Positions 1-5,595 of a stretch of DNA of 6,970 bases are shown here, piece by piece. The DNA comes from an uncultured Blautia sp. (GTDB taxonomy: Bacteria; Bacillota; Clostridia; Lachnospirales; Lachnospiraceae): contig CALIZJ010000272.1 in NCBI GenBank assembly GCA_938028845.1, positions 1-6,970 on the forward strand. Direction: 5' to 3'. The translations under genes were made by a program, and so were the position numbers. The notes beneath the pieces are model-generated. The model searched no databases, was not told the DNA's origin, and was given only the letters and a program-made list of their open reading frames with translations. Within the stretch, counting starts at the first letter, position 1, and each line of letters opens with the position of its first letter.

Positions 1-16
1 TGTGCTCTTCCGATCT
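1..16. other. Illumina adapter remnant at contig edge
   Basis: Bases 1-16 read TGTGCTCTTCCGATCT, identical to the last 16 bases of the standard Illumina read-2 adapter/primer. The reading frame of the following transporter gene happens to stay open through it, but the residues it would encode are not genuine. Biological sequence starts at about base 17, so this is a contig end that was not adapter-trimmed and not the natural context of the gene. Confidence 0.93.
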
Positions 17-954
17 GTACGCTCAGGACAGAGCAGGATATTCCAATGAACGTTATTCTATTAGGTATCGTTGCTATGGTATTTGTAATCTGGATTGTTC
101 CGGCTATCCCAGTGAACTTACTTGGAGCTGCCATCATCGTTGTTTTTGGTTTCTTCTTTGCAACGGTTTCTTCACGTATGGTTGGTCTGATCGGAAGTTC
201 TAACAATCCGGTTTCCGGTATGGCTATTGCCACCCTTCTGATCGCTACTATGGCATTTAAAGCATCAGGAAATACTGGTATTGACGGAATGACCGCAGCG
301 ATCGCAGTTGGTTCTGTAATCTGTGTAGTTGCAGCTATCGCAGGTGATACTTCACAGGACTTAAAGACCGGTTATTTACTGGGTGCTACTCCGAAGAAAC
401 AGCAGATTGCAGAGCTTCTCGGTGTAGTGGTGGCTGCTTTGGCTATCGGCGGCGTGCTGTATCTTCTGAACAGCGCATGGGGATATGGAACGGCTGAAGT
501 TCCGGCTCCTCAGGCTACTTTGATGAAGATGATCGTAGAAGGTATCATGGGAGGAAATCTTCCATGGAATCTGGTATTTATCGGTGTGTTCCTTGCTGTC
601 GGCCTGGAAATCTTACGTGTACCGGTTATGCCTTTTGCAATCGGTCTGTACCTTCCGATTTACCTGAATGCATCCATTATGATCGGCGGTGTAGTACGTA
701 TGCTTATGGATGGACGTAAGAAAGTAGATCAGAAGAGAAAAGAAGAGCAGTCCACAAATGGTACTCTTTACTGCGCAGGTATGATCGCAGGAGAAGGTCT
801 GGTAGGAATCTTACTGGCTGTACTTGCTGTATTTGGAATCAATCTGAGCATTGCTGATAAGTTGAACCTTGGAAATATCGGCGGTATTGTTTTAATGATC
901 ATTATGATCCTTTCACTGCTGAAATTCTCTTTATGGAAAAAGAAGAAAGCTTAA
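17..954 (+). CDS. OPT family oligopeptide transporter, C-terminal part (5' truncated)
   Basis: This is the C-terminal half of an oligopeptide-transporter (OPT) superfamily permease, an integral membrane importer of small peptides or related compounds. The true start lies outside the window: the frame is open to the edge (first complete genuine codon at 19), and bacterial family members are usually over 600 residues whereas about 312 are present. Counting from the internal ATG at 46, recognisable OPT stretches are GSSNNPVSG (50-58), GDTSQDLKTG (100-109), GATPKKQQ (113-120) and the later hydrophobic part with PVMPFAIGLYLP. Several hydrophobic helices follow one another, and the protein ends in a short basic KKKK tail. 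The ATG at 46 is an internal methionine in a conserved DIPM-like context and should not be taken as a start. The TAA stop directly abuts the ATG of the PqqD-like gene, so the two are almost certainly co-transcribed. Substrate cannot be told from sequence. Confidence 0.93.
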
Positions 955-1323
955 ATGAAAAAAAAGAAAAAAAATGAGACGCAGATCAATTATCTGGATC
1001 TGATCCCAAAGTGTTCCGAAGCTATCCGGTGGCACAGGGATTTGAAAAAACGCGTGATCCTGGAAATTGAAAACACAGGCACATTTAACAGGATAGCACA
1101 AAAGGTCTTTGGTAAACCTCGTTACACGAAAGTTCATCTGGATTCCCAGGGGACCTTCATCTGGCCCCTGATCGACGGGGAAAAAACCGTAATGGAGCTT
1201 GCGGCATTGGTAAAGGAAGAATTTGGTGAAGCGGCAGAGCCTTTATATCCTCGAATCGTAAAATATTTTCAGATAATGGAAAGTTATCATTTTATAAAAT
1301 TTATTAATATGCCGAAGAAATAA
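955..1323 (+). CDS. PqqD family protein, stand-alone
   Basis: A 122-aa soluble protein. Residues about 57-115 fit the PqqD fold (small winged-helix-like domain): a strand ending in the G-x-F-I-W segment (66-70), the IDGEKTV turn (73-79), a helix MELAALVKEEFG, then a longer helix ending in the hydrophobic FIKFI. In PQQ and other peptide-modification pathways PqqD-like domains bind the precursor peptide and present it to a radical SAM enzyme. No such enzyme is visible here, so the function of this copy is unknown. The basic N-terminus starts MKKKKKN and is encoded by two runs of eight A (958-965, 967-974). The ATG follows the transporter stop with zero gap and only weak Shine-Dalgarno character (AAGAAG-like, 940-949), which suggests translational coupling. 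Family assignment is fairly firm; the role is inference only. It may bind or deliver peptides linked to the transporter. Confidence 0.82.
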   Translation: MKKKKKNETQINYLDLIPKCSEAIRWHRDLKKRVILEIENTGTFNRIAQKVFGKPRYTKVHLDSQGTFIWPLIDGEKTVMELAALVKEEFGEAAEPLYPRIVKYFQIMESYHFIKFINMPKK

Positions 1324-1332
1324 GGCAAAACT

Positions 1333-1369
1333 AAGAACGGGAGCAGCTTTATGGCTGATGCCCGTTCTT
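1333..1369 (+). terminator. Probable intrinsic terminator after the OPT-PqqD unit
   Basis: A perfect 9-bp stem, AAGAACGGG (1333-1341) with CCCGTTCTT (1361-1369), encloses a second small stem CAGC (1344-1347)/GCTG (1354-1357). It sits 10 bases after the PqqD-like stop. The T tract is short (about three T, then GTATG), so termination may be incomplete. Confidence 0.6.
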
Positions 1370-1437
1370 TGTATGTAAAAGGATTTGATGCAGTAGTAAA
1401 GTGGTAAACGAATATTTGACAGAAGAGAGGTTGTTGG

Positions 1438-2307
1438 ATGAGTTTTAACCGGGCAAAACCATGGTATGTGGATTATATTTTAATTGTTATAGGAACTGGG
1501 CTGATGGCTCTGGCCATTAACTCTATTTTTGATGCTTCTGGTCTTGTTACAGGGGGGTTCTCCGGTATTGCTATTATTATAAAAGCATGGACAGAGAATA
1601 TTATAGAAGGCGGTATTCCTCTTTGGGTAACAAACGTGGGGCTGAATATCCCTTTATTTTTAATCGGCATAAAGATCAAGGGATTTTCTTTTGTTAAGAA
1701 AGCCATCATCGGAGAAATTTCCCTGTCCACCTGGCTGGCAGTACAGCCTGTTTTCAATCTGGCAGGGGAGGATCTGCTCCTTGCCGCTGTGTACGGAGGA
1801 GTCATACAGGGTGTAGGGATCGGCCTGGTCTTTTTAGGCCGGGGAACTACTGGAGGAACAGATATGATGGCTGCGCTGATCCAAAAGCATATCCCCCACT
1901 ATTCCATTTCCCAGATCATGCAGTTTATTGATGGACTTGTTGTTGTTGTTGGCGTTTATGTTTTCGGAATCCATCGAGCACTTTATGCGATCATTGCTGT
2001 ATTTTTAGTTGCAAAAATTTCTGACGGTATTATAGAAGGACTGAAATTTTCCAAGGCCGCCTATATTATCACAGATAAGCCTCAGGAGATTTCGGATATG
2101 ATCATGAAAGAAATCGGGAGAGGAGTCACCGGAATCTCTGCCAGAGGAATGTATTCCAAAAAGGAGAAACTGATGCTGTTCTGCGTAGTAAGCAAAAAAG
2201 AGATCGTGATGTTAAAGGAAAGGGTAAACGAAATCGATCCCAAAGCCTTTGTGATAGTGGGAGATGCCCGGGAAGTGCACGGAGAGGGATTTATAGAGAA
2301 AATATAG
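1438..2307 (+). CDS. YitT family membrane protein (DUF2179 C-terminal domain)
   Basis: A 289-aa membrane protein of the YitT family, widespread in Firmicutes and of unsettled function (often annotated as a putative transporter). Hydrophobic segments lie at about 13-31, 62-80, 112-133, 160-178 and 182-200. Family hallmarks visible are GLVTGGFSGIAI (35-46) and GRGTTGGTDMMA (134-145). The cytosolic C-terminal domain (about 206-286) is DUF2179, with GRGVTGISARGMY (227-239) and a hydrophobic strand LMLFCVV (245-251); this domain resembles small ligand-binding regulatory folds. Length is normal for the family. The ATG at 1438 is preceded by AGAGAGG (1424-1430) at a 7-base spacing, which supports this start. 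The gene appears monocistronic, lying between a probable terminator and the promoter-like AT-rich region before the CdaR-type gene. I see no convincing promoter in the 114 bases upstream, so readthrough from the PqqD-like gene is possible. Confidence 0.93.
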   Translation: MSFNRAKPWYVDYILIVIGTGLMALAINSIFDASGLVTGGFSGIAIIIKAWTENIIEGGIPLWVTNVGLNIPLFLIGIKIKGFSFVKKAIIGEISLSTWLAVQPVFNLAGEDLLLAAVYGGVIQGVGIGLVFLGRGTTGGTDMMAALIQKHIPHYSISQIMQFIDGLVVVVGVYVFGIHRALYAIIAVFLVAKISDGIIEGLKFSKAAYIITDKPQEISDMIMKEIGRGVTGISARGMYSKKEKLMLFCVVSKKEIVMLKERVNEIDPKAFVIVGDAREVHGEGFIEKI

Positions 2308-2308
2308 G

Positions 2309-2339
2309 AAAAAATACACAAAAAATTGTAGATTTTTTT
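2309..2339 (+). terminator. Weak AT-rich hairpin after the yitT-like gene
   Basis: Just after the stop codon, a run of six A plus TACA (2309-2318) can pair with TGTA (2327-2330) and, across a two-base bulge, with the T run at 2333-2339. The stem is almost all A-T pairs and no separate T tract follows. It is a candidate terminator only, and may be simple AT-rich intergenic sequence. Confidence 0.27.
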
Positions 2340-2432
2340 GGATTTCCTCTTTCATTTTTGGTGATTTTGTATTAAAATAACTTTATATGTGAAAGCTTTT
2401 TATGAGAAACGGAAGATGAGTAAACACTATAC

Positions 2433-2442
2433 AGGAGAAGGG
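2433..2442 (+). promoter_or_regulatory. Ribosome binding site with two possible starts
   Basis: AGGAG (2433-2437) is followed by AAGGG (2438-2442). AGGAG lies 6 bases before a TTG (2444), while AAGGG lies 10 bases before the ATG at 2453 in the same frame. The first pairing has better Shine-Dalgarno spacing; the second gives the commoner start codon and a protein beginning MISNQ. The difference is three residues (MNC). Confidence 0.55.
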
Positions 2443-2452
2443 ATTGAATTGC

Positions 2453-3541
2453 ATGATATCAAATCAGGTGTTGCAGAATACTCTGGAAGGGCTTAAAGAG
2501 ATTTCAAGAACGGAATTTTGCGTGATTGATACAGAGGGAAAGGTACTGGCCTCTACATTTTCAGATGTTGCTATCGGACAGTCAGACGTTCAGGCATTTG
2601 TAGAGTCACAGGCAGACAGCCAGCTTGTAAAGGGGTATCAGTATTTTAAAGTATGTGACGATTATCAGTTAGAATATATTCTCATTGCCCACGGAGATGA
2701 TGAGGACACTTATATGGTAGGAAAGCTGGCTGCTTTCCAGATACAGAGCCTTATTGTGGCCTATAAGGAGAGATTCGACAAAGACAGCTTTATTAAAAAC
2801 CTGCTATTGGACAATCTCCTTCTTGTGGATATCTATAACCGTGCTAAGAAGCTTCATATTGAAGCTGACGTACGGCGTGTGGTTATGATTTTGGAACTGC
2901 AGCAGGAAAAGGATCACAGTTCCATCGAGAGTGTGAAGAGCATTTTCGGCGGAAAGAGCAAGGACTTTATTACTGCAGTAGATGAGAGAAGCATTATCAT
3001 CGTAAAAGAGCTGGAAGAGGATGAGGGTTACGAGGAGATGGATGCCCTTGCCCATACCATCCTGGATACACTGGGCTTAAGCGAGGATGAGGATATCCAT
3101 ATCGCATACGGAACGATCGTGAAAGAGTTAAAGGAAGTATCACGCTCTTATAAAGAAGCGCGTATGGCGCTGGATGTAGGGAAGATTTTCTTTGGAGAAA
3201 AAAACGTCATTGCTTTTAGCTCCCTTGGAATTGGCCGTTTGATCTACCAGCTTCCTATTCCGCTGTGTAAGATGTTTATAAAAGAAATCTTTGACGGGAA
3301 ATCCCCGGATGATTTTGATGAAGAGACTCTTGTCACCATTGACAAGTTCTTTGAAAACAGCCTGAATGTATCGGAAACGTCCAGGCAGCTATATATCCAT
3401 AGAAATACACTGGTATACCGTCTGGATAAGCTGCAGAAAAGTACAGGGCTTGATCTGCGTGTCTTTGAGGATGCCATTACCTTTAAGATTGCATTGATGG
3501 TAGTGCGGTATATCAAATATATGGAGACACTGGAATATTAA
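2453..3541 (+). CDS. CdaR/PucR-type transcriptional regulator with C-terminal HTH
   Basis: A 362-aa DNA-binding regulator of the CdaR/PucR type. The N-terminal region (about 1-105) resembles the sugar-diacid recognition domain: a helix ISNQVLQNTLEGLKEISR, then strands FCVIDTEGKVLAST. The centre (about 140-255) looks like the degenerate GGDEF-like domain of these regulators, including SYKEARMALDVGK (232-244). The C-terminus (about 293-355) is the PucR-type helix-turn-helix, with SETSRQLYIHRNTLVYRLDKL (starting at 307) followed by the typical GLDLRVFEDAITFKIAL tail. The inducer is unknown: the family name comes from diacid utilisation, but no such genes are nearby. The start could instead be the TTG at 2444, which has better spacing to AGGAG. 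The gene is closed by a strong terminator, so it is not in the ftsEX transcript. Its target may be the neighbouring operons or distant genes; sequence cannot decide. Confidence 0.9.
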   Translation: MISNQVLQNTLEGLKEISRTEFCVIDTEGKVLASTFSDVAIGQSDVQAFVESQADSQLVKGYQYFKVCDDYQLEYILIAHGDDEDTYMVGKLAAFQIQSLIVAYKERFDKDSFIKNLLLDNLLLVDIYNRAKKLHIEADVRRVVMILELQQEKDHSSIESVKSIFGGKSKDFITAVDERSIIIVKELEEDEGYEEMDALAHTILDTLGLSEDEDIHIAYGTIVKELKEVSRSYKEARMALDVGKIFFGEKNVIAFSSLGIGRLIYQLPIPLCKMFIKEIFDGKSPDDFDEETLVTIDKFFENSLNVSETSRQLYIHRNTLVYRLDKLQKSTGLDLRVFEDAITFKIALMVVRYIKYMETLEY

Positions 3542-3568
3542 CAGTCTGTGTCAGAGAAAAGAGTATAA

Positions 3569-3611
3569 AGGTATTGCCCGGCGTTTCGGCGTTAGGCAAT
3601 ACCTGTTTTTT
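3569..3611 (+). terminator. Strong intrinsic terminator after the CdaR-type gene
   Basis: A perfect 10-bp stem, AGGTATTGCC (3569-3578) with GGCAATACCT (3595-3604), is followed by G and six T (3606-3611). The loop can form a further short CCG/CGG pairing. It is the best terminator in the window and separates the regulator from ftsEX. Confidence 0.93.
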
Positions 3612-3758
3612 ATATTATAGAATAGTATTACATTTTGTTACGCACAAAAAGTTGTCAAACATTTCTAGTACATGAAAAATGCAGCTTACGTTGCGGGAAT
3701 ACCCATTGTGCACACTTTTTCAGAGGACAATTTTATTTTCTGGAAAGAAGAGGAGCGC
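3612..3758. other. Intergenic stretch with no recognised gene
   Basis: This is the upstream part of the 402-base gap before ftsE. I see no convincing coding sequence. Short inverted elements exist (GCAGC/GTTGC near 3681-3694; AAAAAGT at 3646-3652 against ACTTTTT at 3714-3720) but no known structured RNA. A TTGTCA (3652-3657) with AAAAAT 17 bases on could be a weak promoter. Two TTAC elements (3628, 3638) lie 10 bp apart. Confidence 0.5.
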
Positions 3759-3786
3759 TTGATTTAACAATATTTTGTGGTATAAT
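3759..3786 (+). promoter_or_regulatory. Sigma-A-type extended -10 promoter for ftsEX
   Basis: A perfect -10 box TATAAT (3781-3786) is preceded directly by TGG, giving an extended -10 (TGn). A -35-like TTGATT (3759-3764) lies at 16-base spacing. The predicted start is near 3793, leaving a leader of about 150 bases before the ftsE ATG. The long leader is unusual, so a second, closer promoter is possible. Confidence 0.75.
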
Positions 3787-3881
3787 GAGAACACTTGGCA
3801 TAAGCAGAGAAGGCAAAGTTTCCAGGTATATGGGAAAATTCTGTGAACTTAGAAAAAGTAGTTGCAAAGGTTAAAGAAATA

Positions 3882-3910
3882 TATTACAATATTATTACAA
3901 AATAATTACG
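3882..3910. promoter_or_regulatory. 11-bp-phased direct repeat, candidate OmpR-family regulator site
   Basis: ATTAC occurs at 3883, 3894 and 3905, exactly 11 bp apart; the first two copies share the 8-mer TATTACAA. On the - strand this reads CGTAAT-N5-TGTAAT-N5-TGTAAT, matching the published WalR box pattern (TGTWAH-N5-TGTWAH) for two copies and nearly so for the third. On the + strand it reads TTACAA-N5-TTACAA, similar to PhoP boxes. One-helical-turn direct repeats are typical of dimeric OmpR/PhoB-family response regulators. The site ends 33 bases before the ftsE start. The surrounding AT-richness leaves some chance of coincidence. Confidence 0.5.
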
Positions 3911-3931
3911 TATTTTATGACAGGAATAATT

Positions 3932-3938
3932 AAGGAGG
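3932..3938 (+). promoter_or_regulatory. ftsE ribosome binding site (fixes the start)
   Basis: AAGGAGG lies 5 bases before ATG 3944. The in-frame upstream ATG at 3917 has no Shine-Dalgarno sequence before it and would place this site inside the gene, so 3944 is the start. Confidence 0.93.
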
Positions 3939-3943
3939 ATTTT

Positions 3944-4627
3944 ATGATCGATTTGGTTGATGTAAGTAAATCCTATGGAAAAGGCCTTCCGGCTGTAAAC
4001 CATGCGAACTTACATGTAGATAAAGGTGAGTTTGTATTCGTAGTAGGAAGCAGCGGTTCCGGAAAATCCACTCTGATAAAACTGCTGCTGAAGGAACTGG
4101 ATTCCACCTCAGGCAAAATTACAGTGAGCGGGGAGCGCCTGGAAGGGATGAAGCACAGGCGTGTGGCGAAGTACCGCAGGAAGCTGGGGGTTGTATTCCA
4201 GGATTTCCGTCTGCTTAAAGACAGAAATGTATACGAAAACGTAGCTTTTGCCCAGCGGGTCATAGGACGTCCCACCCGGGTCATCCGCAAGCGTGTGCCT
4301 GAAATCTTACAGGAAGTCGGCCTTGCAGAGAAATATAAATCCTTTCCCGATGAGCTCTCCGGCGGTGAACAGCAGAGAGTTGCTCTTGCCAGGGCGCTTG
4401 TAAACCGTCCGGATATCCTTCTGGCAGATGAGCCTACCGGAAATCTGGACCCTAAGACCTCAGAAGAAATTATGCATCTTTTATCAGAGATTAATGACAG
4501 GGGTACTACAGTTCTGGTAGTTACGCATAATAAAGAAATTGTAAATACTATGAAAAAAAGAGTAGTTACTATGGATGAGGGCGTCATTATAAGCGACGAG
4601 AAAGAAGGAGGATATCATGAGGCCTAG
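3944..4627 (+). CDS. ftsE: Cell division ATP-binding protein FtsE
   Basis: This 227-aa ABC ATPase is the cytoplasmic, nucleotide-hydrolysing half of FtsEX, which drives conformational change in FtsX to switch on peptidoglycan hydrolases outside the membrane. All ABC motifs are intact: Walker A GSSGSGKST (35-43), Q-loop glutamine 86 in VVFQDFRLL, signature LSGGEQQ (138-144), Walker B ILLADE (158-163) with catalytic E163, D-loop GNLD (166-169) and switch histidine H195. The VVFQDFRLL context and the length (about 220-230 aa is usual) favour FtsE over other small ABC ATPases, and the adjoining ftsX confirms it. The start at 3944 is set by a strong RBS; an in-frame ATG 27 bases upstream lacks one. 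The end overlaps ftsX by 11 bases, which implies translational coupling. Likely regulation is from the extended -10 promoter at 3759-3786 and perhaps the phased repeat at 3882-3910. Confidence 0.97.
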   Translation: MIDLVDVSKSYGKGLPAVNHANLHVDKGEFVFVVGSSGSGKSTLIKLLLKELDSTSGKITVSGERLEGMKHRRVAKYRRKLGVVFQDFRLLKDRNVYENVAFAQRVIGRPTRVIRKRVPEILQEVGLAEKYKSFPDELSGGEQQRVALARALVNRPDILLADEPTGNLDPKTSEEIMHLLSEINDRGTTVLVVTHNKEIVNTMKKRVVTMDEGVIISDEKEGGYHEA

Positions 4628-5522
4628 TACGATTTGGTTTATCCTGAAACAAGGGGTAAAAAATATAAAAAGAAATTGGATGTTTTCCATTGCCTCGATC
4701 CTGACTATGGCAGCATGTATCTTTTTGGTGGGAATTTTTTATTCCATTGTGAACAATGTGGATAACATCGCCCATCAGGTAGAGCAGGAGGTGCCCATCA
4801 CCGTATTTTTCGATGAAGGGACTACAGATGAGCAGATCCAGGAAGTTGGAAAGCTCATAGAAGCCCGTCCTGAGGTTGAACGGGTGGTATATGAGTCTGC
4901 CGATGAAGCGTGGGAGAGATTCAGTGAGATCTATTTCGAGGGTTCTGAGGCAGCAGAGGGATTCAGGGATGACAATCCCCTGGTAAATTCCTCTAACTAC
5001 CAGGTATACATGAATCAGATTGAAAAGCAGGGCGAGCTTGTGGAATATATACAAGGACTGGATCATGTAAGGGAAGTGAATCAGTCGGAGGATGCGGCAA
5101 ACACGCTGGGAAACTTTAACAGGCTTGTTTCCTACGCTTCCATTGCGATCATTGCTATCCTTTTGATCATTTCTATATTCCTTATAAGCAATACGATTTC
5201 TGTGGGTATTTCTGTACGTAAGGAAGAAATCGGGATTATGAAATACATTGGGGCTACCGATGGATTTGTGCGTTCTCCGTTCGTGCTGGAGGGAATTATC
5301 CTGGGTATCATCGGGGCGGCGATTCCTTTGATTGCTTTATATTTCCTGTACAGTACCGCAGTAAATTATATTTTGACGAGATTTAACGTCTTAACAGGCA
5401 TCGTAGCATTTATTCCTGTGGGAGAAATCTATCAGGTATTGATTCCTATCGGGCTGGCGCTGGGAATCGGAATCGGGCTTGTGGGAAGTTTCTGGACCAC
5501 AAGGAAACATTTAAAAGTATAA
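4617..5522 (+). CDS. ftsX: Cell division protein FtsX (permease-like)
   Basis: A 301-aa membrane partner of FtsE. The topology fits FtsX: a short cytosolic N-terminus with basic GVKNIKRNW, TM1 (about 22-45), a large extracytoplasmic domain (about 46-170) that in other bacteria contacts hydrolases or their activators, then TM2 (172-196), TM3 (223-249) and TM4 (271-293) with a basic end (RKHLKV). Typical features include VPITVFFDEGTT (59-70) at the start of the external domain and the cytosolic loop VRKEEIGIMKYIGAT (200-214), shared with FtsX/MacB-type permeases. The ATG lies inside the end of ftsE, 5 bases after AAGGAGG (4605-4611). No separate murein-hydrolase-activator gene (EnvC or M23 type) follows directly; the next gene is a peptidase, reached through a terminator-like hairpin. 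Identification is firm; the hydrolase it controls is unknown. Confidence 0.97.
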   Translation: MRPSTIWFILKQGVKNIKRNWMFSIASILTMAACIFLVGIFYSIVNNVDNIAHQVEQEVPITVFFDEGTTDEQIQEVGKLIEARPEVERVVYESADEAWERFSEIYFEGSEAAEGFRDDNPLVNSSNYQVYMNQIEKQGELVEYIQGLDHVREVNQSEDAANTLGNFNRLVSYASIAIIAILLIISIFLISNTISVGISVRKEEIGIMKYIGATDGFVRSPFVLEGIILGIIGAAIPLIALYFLYSTAVNYILTRFNVLTGIVAFIPVGEIYQVLIPIGLALGIGIGLVGSFWTTRKHLKV

Positions 5523-5528
5523 GAAGGG

Positions 5529-5564
5529 GCTGCCGGGGGAACTCGGCGGCTTTTCTTTTCTTTC
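5529..5564 (+). terminator. Terminator-like hairpin between ftsX and the S41 peptidase gene
   Basis: A 7-bp GC-rich stem (5529-5535 with 5544-5550, including one G-T wobble) with an 8-base loop is followed by a T-rich tract (TTTTCTTTTCTTTC, 5551-5564). It begins 7 bases after the ftsX stop. Only about 30 bases separate the tract from the next gene's start, too little for a clear sigma-A promoter, so it probably attenuates rather than fully ends transcription. Confidence 0.72.
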
Positions 5565-5595
5565 TTAAACAGGAACAGCAAAAAGGAGAGCTTTT

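Noticed and set aside
46..48. ATG at 46 as the true start of the OPT transporter
   Set aside because: The frame is open upstream to the contig edge, the preceding residues fit the family, and the product would be only half the usual length.
1371..1437. Promoter for the yitT-like gene
   Set aside because: TTGATG (1385-1390) has no acceptable -10 box at 16-18 bases, and the TTGAC near 1416 is too close to the ATG.
3612..3758. Possible riboswitch or structured RNA upstream of ftsE
   Set aside because: Only short isolated stems are visible, no known aptamer core is recognisable, and the region lies upstream of the best promoter and so is probably not in the ftsE leader.
3635..3874. A 79-codon open frame on the + strand between the regulator and ftsE
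   Set aside because: It begins with TTG without a Shine-Dalgarno sequence, runs straight through the strong promoter at 3759-3786, and its Cys/Arg-rich product resembles no family I know.
3917..3943. Upstream in-frame ATG for ftsE adding nine residues
   Set aside because: No ribosome binding site precedes it, while AAGGAGG stands 5 bases before ATG 3944, where the conserved FtsE N-terminus begins.
3973..4587. A 204-codon open frame on the - strand inside ftsE
   Set aside because: It is antisense to a complete, motif-rich ATPase gene, is Ser/Arg/Thr-rich as expected of a shadow frame, and has no plausible start signals.
4587..5066. A 159-codon open frame on the - strand over the start of ftsX
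   Set aside because: It is a shadow of the ftsX reading frame with no recognised domain or ribosome binding site.
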